A DNA stretch of 64,000 nt from Rhizobium sp. Q54 (GCA_945860165.1 CAMAPL010000014.1:1-64000), one strand, 5' to 3'; positions 26,897-36,029 are shown, numbered from the stretch's first letter. Program-made: numbers and translations. The notes: generated from the letters alone by a model not told the origin.

Positions 26897-29136
26897 GCGC
26901 GCTCCAGCAGGGCGGCATAGGCGGCTTCCAGGTTGCGCGTGAAGCGCGCGGTGTCGAACAGAGCCGTGGTCGAGCGTTGGCGCGTCAGTTTTTCCTTTAT
27001 CGCAGCGAGCGCCGCGCGGTCGGTGGCGAGTTTCAGCGCAAGCGCCTCATAGGCCGCCAGATCGGGCGCAATCAGTTCCGGCAGCCCTGCGGCGGTTAGG
27101 ATGCTGGCGGCGACGCGGGCCGGAAAGGATTGCCCCGGCGTGGTGACGATGGGAAGCCCGGCCCACAGTGCATCGCTGGCCGTGGTGTGGGCGTTGTAGG
27201 GCAGGGTATCCAGGAACAGATCGGCAAGCTGCTGGCGCGCCAGATGCAGTTCGGGTGTGGTGCGGTCCGCGAATATCAGCCGCTCTGGATCGACGCCGCG
27301 CGCTTGCGCCTCGCGCCGCAGATTAGCGCGGATGGCATCATTGCCCTGTAGCAGCCACAACACGCTGCTGTCGACCTTACCCAGGAGCCGCATCCAGATG
27401 TCGAACAGCGGCACGGTGATCTTCCAGTTGTGATTGAAGCAGCAGAAGACAAATTCTTTGTCCGGCAATCCCGCATCCGCCCGGCTCGGCGGCGGCAGCA
27501 CTTCGTTCTGTGTGTCTGTCACCCACAGCGTGTCAGGCAGGGCGACGATCTTCTCGCTGAAAAAACGGTCCTGATCCGGCGGCACCACCATCCGGTCGGT
27601 GATGATGGCATCGATGAAAGCCGAACCGGAGGTGCCGGGATAGCCCATATACTTGACCTGCACGGGGGCAGGGCGATACGCCAGCACCCAGGGCCGCGCC
27701 CCGCTGGTATGACCGCCTAGGTCCACCGCGATGTCGATCTCCCATTGGTTCAGCAGCATGGCGACCTCGCGATCAGTCTGCAGCCGTGCGTCATGGAACC
27801 GGTCAAAGGCGCCGATCAGGCGTTGGCGCATGGCGCTGTCGTCGTCAGGCCCAAAAGAGACGGCTGTGATTTCGAAACGCTCGCGGTCATGGCGCTCGAA
27901 CAATTCTACTGTCAGGGCGGCGGTGACATGCTGGTGAAAATCGGCGGAAAGATAGGCGATGCGAATCTTGCCATGGTCATGGCGTTCACCCTTCCACAGC
28001 GGCGGCTGGGGACCGGGACCGGTCTGGCGCACATAGTTCTCCGAGCAGCGCAGCTGGAGTTTGTTGTCGTCCCAATAGCCCATCAGCACAAAGGGCTGGA
28101 TCACCGACTTGCCCGCCAGCACATCGTCTTTCAGTACATCGGCCAACGGGCCTGTGCGCGCCCAATCGCCGATGGTCATGGCGGCATTGGCCAGGCCGCT
28201 CAGGGCATTGGGGTGATCCGGCGCAGTGGCCAGGGCCTGCTCGTAACTTTCCAGCGCCTCCTGGGGCCGGCCCATCTCGAGCAGTGCGTTGCCGCGATTG
28301 TACAGCGCATCGGCGAAGCCGGGGCGGGCTACCAGCGCCGCGTCGCAATCGGCCAGGGACTCGGCAAAGCGTTTCAGGCTCCACAGCGCGACGGCGCGGT
28401 TATTCATCGCTTCGCTATAATCGGCACGCAGTCCCAACGCCTGCTCGTAACTAGCCAGCGCCTCACCCATGCGCCGCAGTTCGAACAGGATGACGCCGCG
28501 ATTGTTATGGGCTTCCGCAAATCCAGGATGCAGCATCAGCGCCCGTTCCACGCTGGCCAATGCCTCGACCAGCCGCTTCATGTCTTTCAAGGTCAGGGCA
28601 CGGTTGTTCCAGACATCGGGGAAATCGCGCGCCACCGCCAGCGCGCGGTCGTAACTGGCCAGCGCCTGGTCATAGCGTTTGAGGTCGGACAAGATTACGC
28701 CACGGCTGCTCAGCGCCTCGGCATAATCGGGCTTAAGCGCCAGCGCCTGCTCAGTCGCCTGCAGGGCTTCGTCCACCCGTCCCAGGTCGCGCAGAACCTG
28801 GCCGCGCTTGGCGATCACCGCGATATAATCGGGTTTGATCGCCAGGGCGCGGTCGTAGCTGTCCAGCGCTTCGGCGAAGTGGCCCTGGGTCTTCAGCACA
28901 TTGCCGTAATTGGACAGCATTTCCGGTGCGTCGGGCCGTATCTTCAGCGCCTTGCCGATCAGTTCCAGCGCCTCGCTGTTGCGGCCTTGCTGCGCCCGGA
29001 CTACGCCCAAAAGGTGCGGGGGCGCCGCTTCGCGCGGCGCGGCCGCCATTAGCTGCAGATACAGCCGCTCGGCATCCGCCAGGTTGCCGCTCTGGTGGAA
29101 GGCGATGGCCTGGCTGAGGACAGACTGCGGGTTCAT
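26893..29136 (-). CDS. TPR-containing GT41 transferase, SPINDLY-type (paralogue 1)
   Basis: A 747-residue protein that starts at the ATG at 29136; an extension to 29205 is possible but lacks support. About nine tetratricopeptide repeats occupy residues 10-350, with the recurring ASYDRALALKPD core. The GT41 catalytic region runs from about 395 to 745. His403 in DFHQHVTAA aligns with the catalytic His of human OGT, and the donor-binding Lys is in FNHNWKITVP. DLGGHTSGARP and KYMGYPGTSGS are typical. Members transfer GlcNAc or other sugars to Ser/Thr of proteins, often envelope or flagellar ones. It heads the six-gene operon and is divergent from the gene at 29309. Confidence 0.9.
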   Translation of the reverse strand: MNPQSVLSQAIAFHQSGNLADAERLYLQLMAAAPREAAPPHLLGVVRAQQGRNSEALELIGKALKIRPDAPEMLSNYGNVLKTQGHFAEALDSYDRALAIKPDYIAVIAKRGQVLRDLGRVDEALQATEQALALKPDYAEALSSRGVILSDLKRYDQALASYDRALAVARDFPDVWNNRALTLKDMKRLVEALASVERALMLHPGFAEAHNNRGVILFELRRMGEALASYEQALGLRADYSEAMNNRAVALWSLKRFAESLADCDAALVARPGFADALYNRGNALLEMGRPQEALESYEQALATAPDHPNALSGLANAAMTIGDWARTGPLADVLKDDVLAGKSVIQPFVLMGYWDDNKLQLRCSENYVRQTGPGPQPPLWKGERHDHGKIRIAYLSADFHQHVTAALTVELFERHDRERFEITAVSFGPDDDSAMRQRLIGAFDRFHDARLQTDREVAMLLNQWEIDIAVDLGGHTSGARPWVLAYRPAPVQVKYMGYPGTSGSAFIDAIITDRMVVPPDQDRFFSEKIVALPDTLWVTDTQNEVLPPPSRADAGLPDKEFVFCCFNHNWKITVPLFDIWMRLLGKVDSSVLWLLQGNDAIRANLRREAQARGVDPERLIFADRTTPELHLARQQLADLFLDTLPYNAHTTASDALWAGLPIVTTPGQSFPARVAASILTAAGLPELIAPDLAAYEALALKLATDRAALAAIKEKLTRQRSTTALFDTARFTRNLEAAYAALLERA

Positions 29137-29308
29137 GGCCCGTTCTAGATCAAGCCACAGGAACACGGCAACTGCGGGTGGGCGGCAGGGATAATGACTA
29201 TCCACCCGATATCATTCGCAATCTCGCATCAGCGAAGGAGCGCGTGGGTGTTGGCATAGGAGGGGGGGCTGTGCTCTGTTAGCGCACATGGGGACAGGGC
29301 GTCACAGC

Positions 29309-29815
29309 ATGTGGAAAGCATTAGCTCTTGCCGTTGCCGCACTGACGGCGGCCGCCGCGCTGGAATTCTTTCCAGTGCGCGACGCGTCTAAGCCCAGACC
29401 TCTGCCCGACGCGCGTCCCACGCAACAGGTGCTCGAGACTTTTGCGGTGATCTGCCGTAGCGAAGAGGTGGTAGACAGCCGCCGCGATCCCGCCTGGCTG
29501 AGCCAAAGTTTCGTTGGCGACAATTGCCAGGCGCCGCGGCCGCCCAAAGTCATGGATGGCGCCAAGACCAGTCAGCAGGAAATCGTGGCCGGCATGGCGG
29601 CGGCGAAAACCTATGCCGCTGCCGCCGACGCCTTCCAGAAATGCGTCAGCGATTTCGTTGCCGCGCGCAAAGCGGCCCGGCCGCTGACCCCGTCGCAGGC
29701 GATTATTCAGAATTACCGAATACTGGTCAGCCAGAAGACCACACAAACGGTGGCGGCCCAGACGCGGGTGGCGATCGTCGCCTTCAACAGATACGGCAGC
29801 GAGTGCCCGATGTAA
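29309..29815 (+). CDS. Exported hypothetical protein
   Basis: A 168-residue protein from the ATG at 29309 (an upstream in-frame ATG at 29288 would lengthen the N-terminus by seven residues). A signal-like hydrophobic stretch MWKALALAVAALTAAAALEFF begins it. The mature part has cysteines at VICRSEE, GDNCQAP, FQKCVSD and SECPM, which could form two disulfides in the periplasm. No family was recognised. It is 47 nt before the propeller protein and could be its partner in one transcript. Confidence 0.6.
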   Translation: MWKALALAVAALTAAAALEFFPVRDASKPRPLPDARPTQQVLETFAVICRSEEVVDSRRDPAWLSQSFVGDNCQAPRPPKVMDGAKTSQQEIVAGMAAAKTYAAAADAFQKCVSDFVAARKAARPLTPSQAIIQNYRILVSQKTTQTVAAQTRVAIVAFNRYGSECPM

Positions 29816-29862
29816 GGGTCAAGGACCGCCCGTAAAAACGGTCCACATGGGGAGGAGTTTTT

Positions 29863-31167
29863 ATGACGTCTTTTAAACATTCACGCAAATTTCTGATGGG
29901 CGCCGGCCTGGTCGGCCTTCTGGCGGCGGGGCTTGCCTCGCACCAGAACGCAATCGTCGGCGCGGCCAAGGCGCAAGCCGCCGGTGCTAATGGCAGTGAC
30001 GTTATGGTGCCGTGGTTCGAGGCCGATCCCTATTGGCCCAAGCCGCTGCCCAACCGCTGGATTCTGGCCGGCGTCATTGGCCTGGACGTGGACAAGCAGG
30101 ACAATGTCTGGGTCTTCCACCGTCCTCAAATGTTGGAGCAGAAGGAATCCTATGCCACGCGCAAAGAGGCGGACTGCTGCACGGCGGCGCCCGATGTTCT
30201 GCAGTTCAATCCCGCCGGCAATCTGATCCGCCACTGGGGCCGCGACCAGAACAGGGGCAAGGGCCGTGACTGGCCCAGTTCCAACCATGGCATCACCATC
30301 GGACCTGACGGCAATGTCTGGCTGGGCGGCAACGGCGCCTACCAGCCGCGTCCGTCGCCGGGCAGCGCGGCGCAGTTCGCGGAGACGCCCGCCGCGCCGC
30401 CTCCGCTTTATTCCGGTGCCGGGGTCGGCAAGTATCACGACAGTTTCATCGTGAAGTTCACCCCGGACGGCAAATATCTGGGCCAGATCGGCAAGGCCAA
30501 TGCCAGCAAGGGCAGCCTGGACACCGAGAATGTGCGCGGCGTCGCCCAGATCCGCTTCAAGGACAGCGAAATGTTCCTGGCCGACGGTTACGGCAACAAG
30601 CGCGTTTCGGTGTGGGACGCCACCACCCTGAAGTTCAAGCGCATGTGGGGCGCCTATGGCAAGAAACCCGACGACACACCCATCCCGCATTATGACGTGA
30701 ACTCGCCGCAGTTTGGCAATCCGATGCATTGCGCCCAGCCGTCGAATGATGGGCTGATTTATGCCTGCGATCGCACCAACAACCGCATCCAGGTGTTCAA
30801 GACAGACGGCACCTATCTGCGCCAGCACATCGTCAAAGCCGCCACACGGGGTGACGGCGCGCCGTGGGAGATCGCTTTCTCCCGCGATCCGCAGCAGAAG
30901 TTCATGTACATCTCCGACGGTGCTAACGCGGTCGTCCATGTCTATGACCGCGCGAGCATGAAGGAGCTTTACTGGTTCGGCGGAGGCGGCCGTCAGCCGG
31001 GGCAGTTCTATGCGGTGCACAGTATCGTCACCAACACCAAGGGCGACATCTACACCACCGAGACCTATCGCGGTCAGCGGGTACAGAAGTTCACCTATAA
31101 GGGGCTGATCAAGCTCAGCGAGCTTGTCAAAAAAGGCGTTGTCGGCGGCAGCCGGATCAACCCGTAA
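29863..31167 (+). CDS. Exported NHL-repeat beta-propeller protein
   Basis: A 434-residue protein with a GGAGG Shine-Dalgarno and an N-terminal signal peptide (about residues 1-39, ending AKAQAA). NHL-type blades recur: GLDVDKQDNVWVFHR, NHGITIGPDGNVWLGGNG and NRIQVFKTDGTYLRQ. The YISDGANAVVHVYDR segment also fits. This resembles the extracytoplasmic propellers related to peptidyl-hydroxyglycine lyase and the 6-bladed TolB-like folds. Whether it is enzymatic or only binds cannot be told. A terminator follows it. Confidence 0.8.
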   Translation: MTSFKHSRKFLMGAGLVGLLAAGLASHQNAIVGAAKAQAAGANGSDVMVPWFEADPYWPKPLPNRWILAGVIGLDVDKQDNVWVFHRPQMLEQKESYATRKEADCCTAAPDVLQFNPAGNLIRHWGRDQNRGKGRDWPSSNHGITIGPDGNVWLGGNGAYQPRPSPGSAAQFAETPAAPPPLYSGAGVGKYHDSFIVKFTPDGKYLGQIGKANASKGSLDTENVRGVAQIRFKDSEMFLADGYGNKRVSVWDATTLKFKRMWGAYGKKPDDTPIPHYDVNSPQFGNPMHCAQPSNDGLIYACDRTNNRIQVFKTDGTYLRQHIVKAATRGDGAPWEIAFSRDPQQKFMYISDGANAVVHVYDRASMKELYWFGGGGRQPGQFYAVHSIVTNTKGDIYTTETYRGQRVQKFTYKGLIKLSELVKKGVVGGSRINP

Positions 31168-31175
31168 AGGCGTGG

Positions 31176-31204
31176 CCGGAGGGGCGCTTGCCCCTCCGGT
31201 TTTT
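31176..31204 (+). terminator. Intrinsic terminator of the NHL-propeller gene
   Basis: A perfect 9-bp stem (31176-31184 with 31191-31199), a 6-nt loop, and five T at 31200-31204. It lies 8 nt after the TAA. Confidence 0.92.
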
Positions 31205-31332
31205 CCTGGCTGTTGCCTCGCGCGGGGCTGGGCAGCGATTCGGAAAAAAATTACCGGCGCTGTCATGAAGGGGGCTTTGCAGCCTCTGAAGGGGGTATTA
31301 GATACCCTCGGAATCGCTTGAAAGGACATGTC

Positions 31333-31563
31333 GTGGCCAAGAAACCGACCAAGGCGGTATCCCAAAAATCGACTGCTGAAAAGCCGGCAACTGCGGCAAA
31401 AGTGGATGCTCCGCAGGCAGCGGCGCCCGCGCAGGCGCCCGCCAAGCCAAAAACGCCTCCTATTCCGCCGCGGCCTGTGCCTGCCCACCAGCAATTTCTC
31501 TCCAGGGGCGTTAAGCCGCAGTCCACCATGAAAGCGCGGATCATTCGGCATCAGGGTCGATAA
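31333..31563 (+). CDS. Small Ala/Pro/Lys-rich basic protein
   Basis: A 76-residue frame starting at a GTG (31333) with AAAGGA 7 nt upstream. The first half is rich in Lys, Ala and Thr (VAKKPTKAVSQKSTAEKP). A Pro-rich middle follows (PPIPPRPVPAHQQFLSRGVKP), then a basic end. The composition recalls bacterial histone-H1-like or linker proteins, but no family was recognised. Low complexity makes both start and function uncertain; a longer upstream frame cannot be ruled out. Confidence 0.5.
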   Translation: MAKKPTKAVSQKSTAEKPATAAKVDAPQAAAPAQAPAKPKTPPIPPRPVPAHQQFLSRGVKPQSTMKARIIRHQGR

Positions 31564-31646
31564 GTTCGATTTTTTGTGGACGTATATGGAAATCGAGGGG
31601 CTTAGCTGCTACGCAACTCTCGAAAATGCCGTCACAAATCGGTTAG

Positions 31647-32642
31647 ATGATTCACCTTCCAGATCTGTCCCGTGCCCTATTGCGATACCGCGAGCCCAAC
31701 CTGCTGCGCGCCCTATTCGAAGTCGGGGTGACCATCGCGCCGCTCGCAATTCTGTGGCTGCTTATGTGGCTGTCGCTGGACGTGGGATACTGGCTGACAT
31801 TGCTGCTGGCGGTGCCGACGGCGGGCTTTATGGTCCGGCTGTTCATCATCCAGCATGATTGTGGGCATGGCGCCTTCTTCCATCACCGCGCCGCGAACAC
31901 CTGGCTGGGCCGCGTGCTTGGGGTGTTGACCCTGACGCCCTATGATTACTGGAAGCGCAATCACGCCATCCATCACGCCACCTCGAACAATCTGGACCGG
32001 CGCGGCATAGGCGATATCGACACGCTGACGGTGGACGAGTACCGCCAGAAATCGCTGTGGAACCGCTTCCTCTATCGCTGCTATCGCAACGCCCTGGTCA
32101 TGTTCGTGATCGGCCCCGCCTACATGTTTTTCCTGCAGCACCGGCTGCCGTTCCACCAGTGGCGGGATGGCTGGGGTCCCTGGATAAGTACCATGGCGAC
32201 CAATGCCGCCATCGCGGCGTCGATTGCGGCGATGATCTGGCTGGTGGGACTGGGGCCGTTTCTGCTGGTGCATCTGCCTGTTATGCTGCTGGCGGCTTCG
32301 ATGGGCGTCTGGCTGTTCTATGTCCAGCACCAGTTTGAAGATGTGGCGTGGTCGCGGGATTGCTCCTGGGCGCATCAGGACTCGGCGCTGCTGGGTAGCT
32401 CGTATTACGATTTGCCTGCGCTGCTGCACTGGATCACCGGCAATATCGGCATCCACCATATTCATCATCTCAACAGCCGGATTCCCTATTATCGCCTGCC
32501 CAAAGTGTTGCGTGATTATCCCGAGCTGAAGACGGTCGGCCGGCTCACCATTCTAGAAAGCATACGCACCGCCCGCCTTGCGCTTTGGTGCGAGCAGCAG
32601 AAAAAGATGATCCCGTTCAAGGGCGCGCTGTCACAACAATAA
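31647..32642 (+). CDS. Fatty acid desaturase (membrane di-iron)
   Basis: A 331-residue integral-membrane di-iron enzyme introducing a double bond in acyl chains. The three His boxes are visible: HDCGH at 70-74, HAIHH at 106-110, and the HIHHL box at about 268-272. Hydrophobic helices flank them in the usual pattern. The segment FYVQHQFEDVAW is typical of the omega-6 or delta-12 type branch. It would act on phospholipid acyl chains in the inner membrane. The start ATG lies at 31647 with a weak ribosome site. No electron-donor gene is adjacent. Confidence 0.9.
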   Translation: MIHLPDLSRALLRYREPNLLRALFEVGVTIAPLAILWLLMWLSLDVGYWLTLLLAVPTAGFMVRLFIIQHDCGHGAFFHHRAANTWLGRVLGVLTLTPYDYWKRNHAIHHATSNNLDRRGIGDIDTLTVDEYRQKSLWNRFLYRCYRNALVMFVIGPAYMFFLQHRLPFHQWRDGWGPWISTMATNAAIAASIAAMIWLVGLGPFLLVHLPVMLLAASMGVWLFYVQHQFEDVAWSRDCSWAHQDSALLGSSYYDLPALLHWITGNIGIHHIHHLNSRIPYYRLPKVLRDYPELKTVGRLTILESIRTARLALWCEQQKKMIPFKGALSQQ

Positions 32643-32697
32643 TGCCGCCGGGCTATCTGTCCGGATCTGCCGTCTTCTCAATAGCATGGAGGAATTC

Positions 32698-33645
32698 ATG
32701 GCCAAGGTTGCCATCGTGGGTGCCGGCTTTGTCGGGCGCGCCTGGGCCATCAGTTTTGCCCGCGCCGGCCATGATGTGATGCTGTGGGATGAGCAAGAAG
32801 ATGCGCCCGCAAAAGCTCTGTCCTACATCGAAGGCGTGATGCCGGACCTGGTGGCCAATGATTTGCTGAATGGTGATAGTGCCGCCGTTGTGCGCGGTCG
32901 CATGCGCGCCGCGACCGCCCTGGACGACGCCCTGGCGGGCGCCGTGTATGTGCAGGAAAACACCCCAGAGAATGTTGAGATCAAACGCGGTGTTTTCGCG
33001 CGGCTGGATGCGATCGCCGGACCGGACACAATCCTGGCGAGTTCTACATCGGCCATCCTGCCGTCGCATTTCACCGAATTGCTTGCGGGGCGTGCGCGTT
33101 GCCTTGTCGTCCACCCGATCAATCCGCCTTATCTGATCCCGGCGGCGGAAGTGGTTCCAGCGCCCTGGACCGATCCGGCTGTGGTCGAACGCACCGCGTC
33201 TTTCCTGCGCGCCGCTGGCCATTCCCCCATCGTCATGAAGCGCGAACTGGATGGCTTTGTGATGAACCGGATGCAGGGCGCGCTTCTGGAAGAAGCCTTC
33301 CGGCTGGTCGAAGGCGGCTATGCCAGCATTGAGGATGTCGATATCGGCATTCGCGACGGGCTGGCGCTGCGCTGGTCGTTCATGGGGCCGTTCGAGACCA
33401 TTGACCTCAATGCCCCTGGCGGGGTGCGCGACTATTGCCAGCGTTACGAGCAGATCTACAAGCGGCTGCATCCCAGCACCCAGACCCGCGCCGACTGGAA
33501 TGGTCCGGTGCTGGACGTGATCGAAGCGGAGCGGCGCAAGGCGCTGCCCGCCGACCGGCTGCAGGCCCACCAGGCCTGGCGCGACCGCCGCTTGATGGCT
33601 CTGGCAGCCCACAAGCGCCGCGCAGACAAGGACATTCCGCGCTGA
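32698..33645 (+). CDS. 3-hydroxyacyl-CoA/hydroxy-acid dehydrogenase (lambda-crystallin-like)
   Basis: A 315-residue NAD-dependent dehydrogenase of the 3-hydroxyacyl-CoA dehydrogenase fold. The ATG at 32698 is chosen since GGAGG lies just upstream; an in-frame ATG at 32686 would absorb that site. The NAD loop GAGFVGRAW is at residues 8-16. The catalytic His is in VVHPINPPYLIPAAEVVP, typical of the lambda-crystallin/carnitine dehydrogenase branch, and the FVMNRMQGALLEEAFRL segment follows. It is 32 nt before the BKACE gene. That pairing is known for carnitine dehydrogenase with dehydrocarnitine cleavage enzyme, so a beta-hydroxy acid oxidation is likely. Confidence 0.87.
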   Translation: MAKVAIVGAGFVGRAWAISFARAGHDVMLWDEQEDAPAKALSYIEGVMPDLVANDLLNGDSAAVVRGRMRAATALDDALAGAVYVQENTPENVEIKRGVFARLDAIAGPDTILASSTSAILPSHFTELLAGRARCLVVHPINPPYLIPAAEVVPAPWTDPAVVERTASFLRAAGHSPIVMKRELDGFVMNRMQGALLEEAFRLVEGGYASIEDVDIGIRDGLALRWSFMGPFETIDLNAPGGVRDYCQRYEQIYKRLHPSTQTRADWNGPVLDVIEAERRKALPADRLQAHQAWRDRRLMALAAHKRRADKDIPR

Positions 33646-33677
33646 ATTCCAACGCCGACAATGAAAAGGCCAGAACA

Positions 33678-34610
33678 ATGGATATGAAAGACAAAGTCAT
33701 CATCACCTGCGCCGTGACGGGTGCCATTCACACGCCGTCCATGTCGCCCTATCTTCCGGTAACACCGGAGGAGATCGCCGCTGCCGCCGTCGGGGCGGCG
33801 GAAGCCGGCGCCGCCATTGTCCATCTGCATGCGCGCGATCCGGAAACCGGTAAGCCTGACCAGACACCCGAAGCCTTTTCCTGCTTCCTGCCGCGCATCA
33901 AACAGGCGACCAATGCGGTGATCAACCTGACTACCGGCGGCGCCCCCTATATGACCGTCCAGGAGCGGGTCAAGCCGGCGGAACAGTTCAAGCCGGAAGT
34001 CGCCTCGCTCAATATGGGCTCAATGAATTTCGGTCTGTTTCCCATGCTGAATCGTTTCAAGGACTTCAAACATGCGTGGGAGCGCGAAGCGCTGGAAGCC
34101 TCGCGCGACCTGGTGTTCCGCAACAGCTTTTCGGACATCGAGTTCGTTCTGAAAAAGCTGGGCGATTCCGGTACACGCTTCGAATTCGAATGCTACGACA
34201 TTTCCCACCTTTACAACCTGTCGCATTTCTTGGAGCGCGGGCTGGTTAAGCCGCCTTTGTTCGTGCAGTCGGTGTTCGGCATCCTGGGCGGCATCGGCCC
34301 GCATGCCGAAGACGTATTGCACATGAAGCGCACCGCTGATCGTCTGTTCGGCAAGGAGTACAAATGGTCGGTGCTGGGCGCCGGGCGCAATCAGCTCGTC
34401 ATCGCGGCGCAGGCCGCGGCCATGGGCGGCAATGTGCGCGTCGGCCTGGAAGATTCGCTGTGGGCCGGACCCGGCAAGCTGGCCACGTCCAATGCCGAGC
34501 AGGTGCGGCTAGTACGCCAGATCATCGAAGGGCTGGGCCGCTCCATCGCCACGCCGGACGAGGCGCGCGAAATGCTGGCGCTCAAGGGTGCAGACCGGGT
34601 CGCGTTTTGA
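33678..34610 (+). CDS. Beta-keto acid cleavage enzyme (BKACE, DUF849)
   Basis: A 310-residue zinc-dependent TIM-barrel enzyme that exchanges an acyl unit between a beta-keto acid and acetyl-CoA to give acetoacetate and a new acyl-CoA. The zinc ligands are His49 and His51 in VHLHARDPETGKP. NLTTGG, the ECYDISHLYNL strand and VGLEDSLW near residue 255 match the family. The upstream dehydrogenase would supply the keto acid, as in carnitine degradation. The actual substrate, however, varies by family branch and is not readable. An ATG at 33684 is a near alternative start. Confidence 0.88.
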   Translation: MDMKDKVIITCAVTGAIHTPSMSPYLPVTPEEIAAAAVGAAEAGAAIVHLHARDPETGKPDQTPEAFSCFLPRIKQATNAVINLTTGGAPYMTVQERVKPAEQFKPEVASLNMGSMNFGLFPMLNRFKDFKHAWEREALEASRDLVFRNSFSDIEFVLKKLGDSGTRFEFECYDISHLYNLSHFLERGLVKPPLFVQSVFGILGGIGPHAEDVLHMKRTADRLFGKEYKWSVLGAGRNQLVIAAQAAAMGGNVRVGLEDSLWAGPGKLATSNAEQVRLVRQIIEGLGRSIATPDEAREMLALKGADRVAF

Positions 34611-34611
34611 T

Positions 34612-36006
34612 TTAAATAGACGGCGCGCGTTTCTGCCAGTCGGTCGCGTTTTCCAGCGCCCAGCCGATGCGTAGCGCCATGGCTTCGTCACCGCCGCGGC
34701 AGATGACCTGCAGGGACAGGGGCAGTCCGCCGCTTGACATGCCGTTCGGCAGCGACAGCCCGCAAAGGTCCAGATAATTCACCCACCGCGTGGACAAGGC
34801 CGGCGTGGTGGTCTGGTCGATTTCGGTCAGGGGAATCGCCGCCGTCATGGTGCTGGGGCTGAGGACCGCGTCCACGCCTTCGATCCGGACGGTGAATTCC
34901 TGCTTGGCGCGTTCGCGCGCCGCCAGGACATCCCGATACTGGCGGGCGGTAATCGACGCACCGGCGCGAACTCGCACCCGCACCGCTTCGTCCATCGGCA
35001 AGGCGGGGTTGTCGACCAGATCGGCCACCATGGGATAGATTTCGGCAGAAATGATCCTGGCAACTAGATCACCATTCTCCCGGAAGCTGGTACCGCCCGC
35101 GGGCAGGTTCTCAATCTCCGCGCCCAATCCCGTAAGCTCCTTCAACGAACGGTCATAGGCCGCCAGCATTTCGGTGCTGAACATCGTCCGTTCGGAGTCT
35201 GGCATGCGCGCCAGACGCAGGCCCTTCACACCCCGGCGCAGGTCTTTAATCGGTTCGCTGGGCGGCAAGGCGAAGGTGAGAGGATCGCGGGGATCGCTGC
35301 CCTGCATGGCCATCAGCAGGATGGCACAATCCTCGACGCTGCGGGTGATCGGCCCCGGCGTGTCCAGGGTGGGGCTGAGTGGCAGCACGCCATGAGTGCT
35401 GATGCGACCGATAGTGGTCTTGAGGCCGGTAAGACCACACCAGGCTGCGGGAATGCGCACCGAGCCGCCGGTATCGGTGCCGATGGCAAAGGGCGTCATG
35501 CGCGCCGCCAAAGCCACGGCGGAGCCGGAGGACGAGCCGCCCGGCGTGCGATGTGTCTTCATGTCCCAGGGATTCCACGGCGTGCCCATATGCTGGTTGG
35601 TGCCCCAGGCGCCATAGGCGAACTCGACTGTGTGGGTCTTGCCCAGCACGATCATGCCGGCACCGATTAGTTTTTGCGCCAGGGTGGCGGTGTAAGTGGA
35701 AACGCGGTCTCGCCAGACGGCGCAGCCGCCGGACGTGTGGTGGCCCTCGAACTCCACCAGGTCTTTCAGCGCAAAGGGGATGCCGTGCAATGGGCCGATG
35801 GCGTGGCCGGACCGGATCGCCTTGTCTGCCGCTTCCGCCGCCAGCCGTGCCTCGGCGGCATGGACATGGACAAAGGCGTGCAGCTTCGGCTCCAGCGCTT
35901 TGATGCGCCCAAGACAGGCCTCGACCACGTCCACCGGAGAAAAGCGCCGCGCGGCGATCCCAATGGACAAGGCGTGGACCGGGAGTTCGTGGAGATTTGT
36001 GCTCAT
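34612..36006 (-). CDS. Amidase signature-family hydrolase, possibly malonamate-type
   Basis: A 464-residue amidase. The Ser-cisSer-Lys triad is fully present: Lys81 (FALKDL), cis-Ser158 (GGSSSGSA) and nucleophile Ser182 (TDTGGSVRIP), with the same 24-residue spacing as in human FAAH. The ATG at 36006 (MSTNLHELPV) is taken over an upstream in-frame one. It lies 23 nt downstream of madM on the same strand and is probably cotranscribed with madLM. Bradyrhizobium malonamidase E2 belongs to this family, so hydrolysis of malonamate to malonate is an attractive but untested role. It converges on the BKACE gene. Confidence 0.85.
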   Translation of the reverse strand: MSTNLHELPVHALSIGIAARRFSPVDVVEACLGRIKALEPKLHAFVHVHAAEARLAAEAADKAIRSGHAIGPLHGIPFALKDLVEFEGHHTSGGCAVWRDRVSTYTATLAQKLIGAGMIVLGKTHTVEFAYGAWGTNQHMGTPWNPWDMKTHRTPGGSSSGSAVALAARMTPFAIGTDTGGSVRIPAAWCGLTGLKTTIGRISTHGVLPLSPTLDTPGPITRSVEDCAILLMAMQGSDPRDPLTFALPPSEPIKDLRRGVKGLRLARMPDSERTMFSTEMLAAYDRSLKELTGLGAEIENLPAGGTSFRENGDLVARIISAEIYPMVADLVDNPALPMDEAVRVRVRAGASITARQYRDVLAARERAKQEFTVRIEGVDAVLSPSTMTAAIPLTEIDQTTTPALSTRWVNYLDLCGLSLPNGMSSGGLPLSLQVICRGGDEAMALRIGWALENATDWQKRAPSI

Positions 36007-36029
36007 GGCTTTGCCTGCAAGGTTCAATT

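Noticed and set aside
22015-29136. Defence-system reading of the six-gene operon
   Set aside because: No nuclease, reverse transcriptase, TIR or ATPase effector domains are present; the content is biosynthetic.
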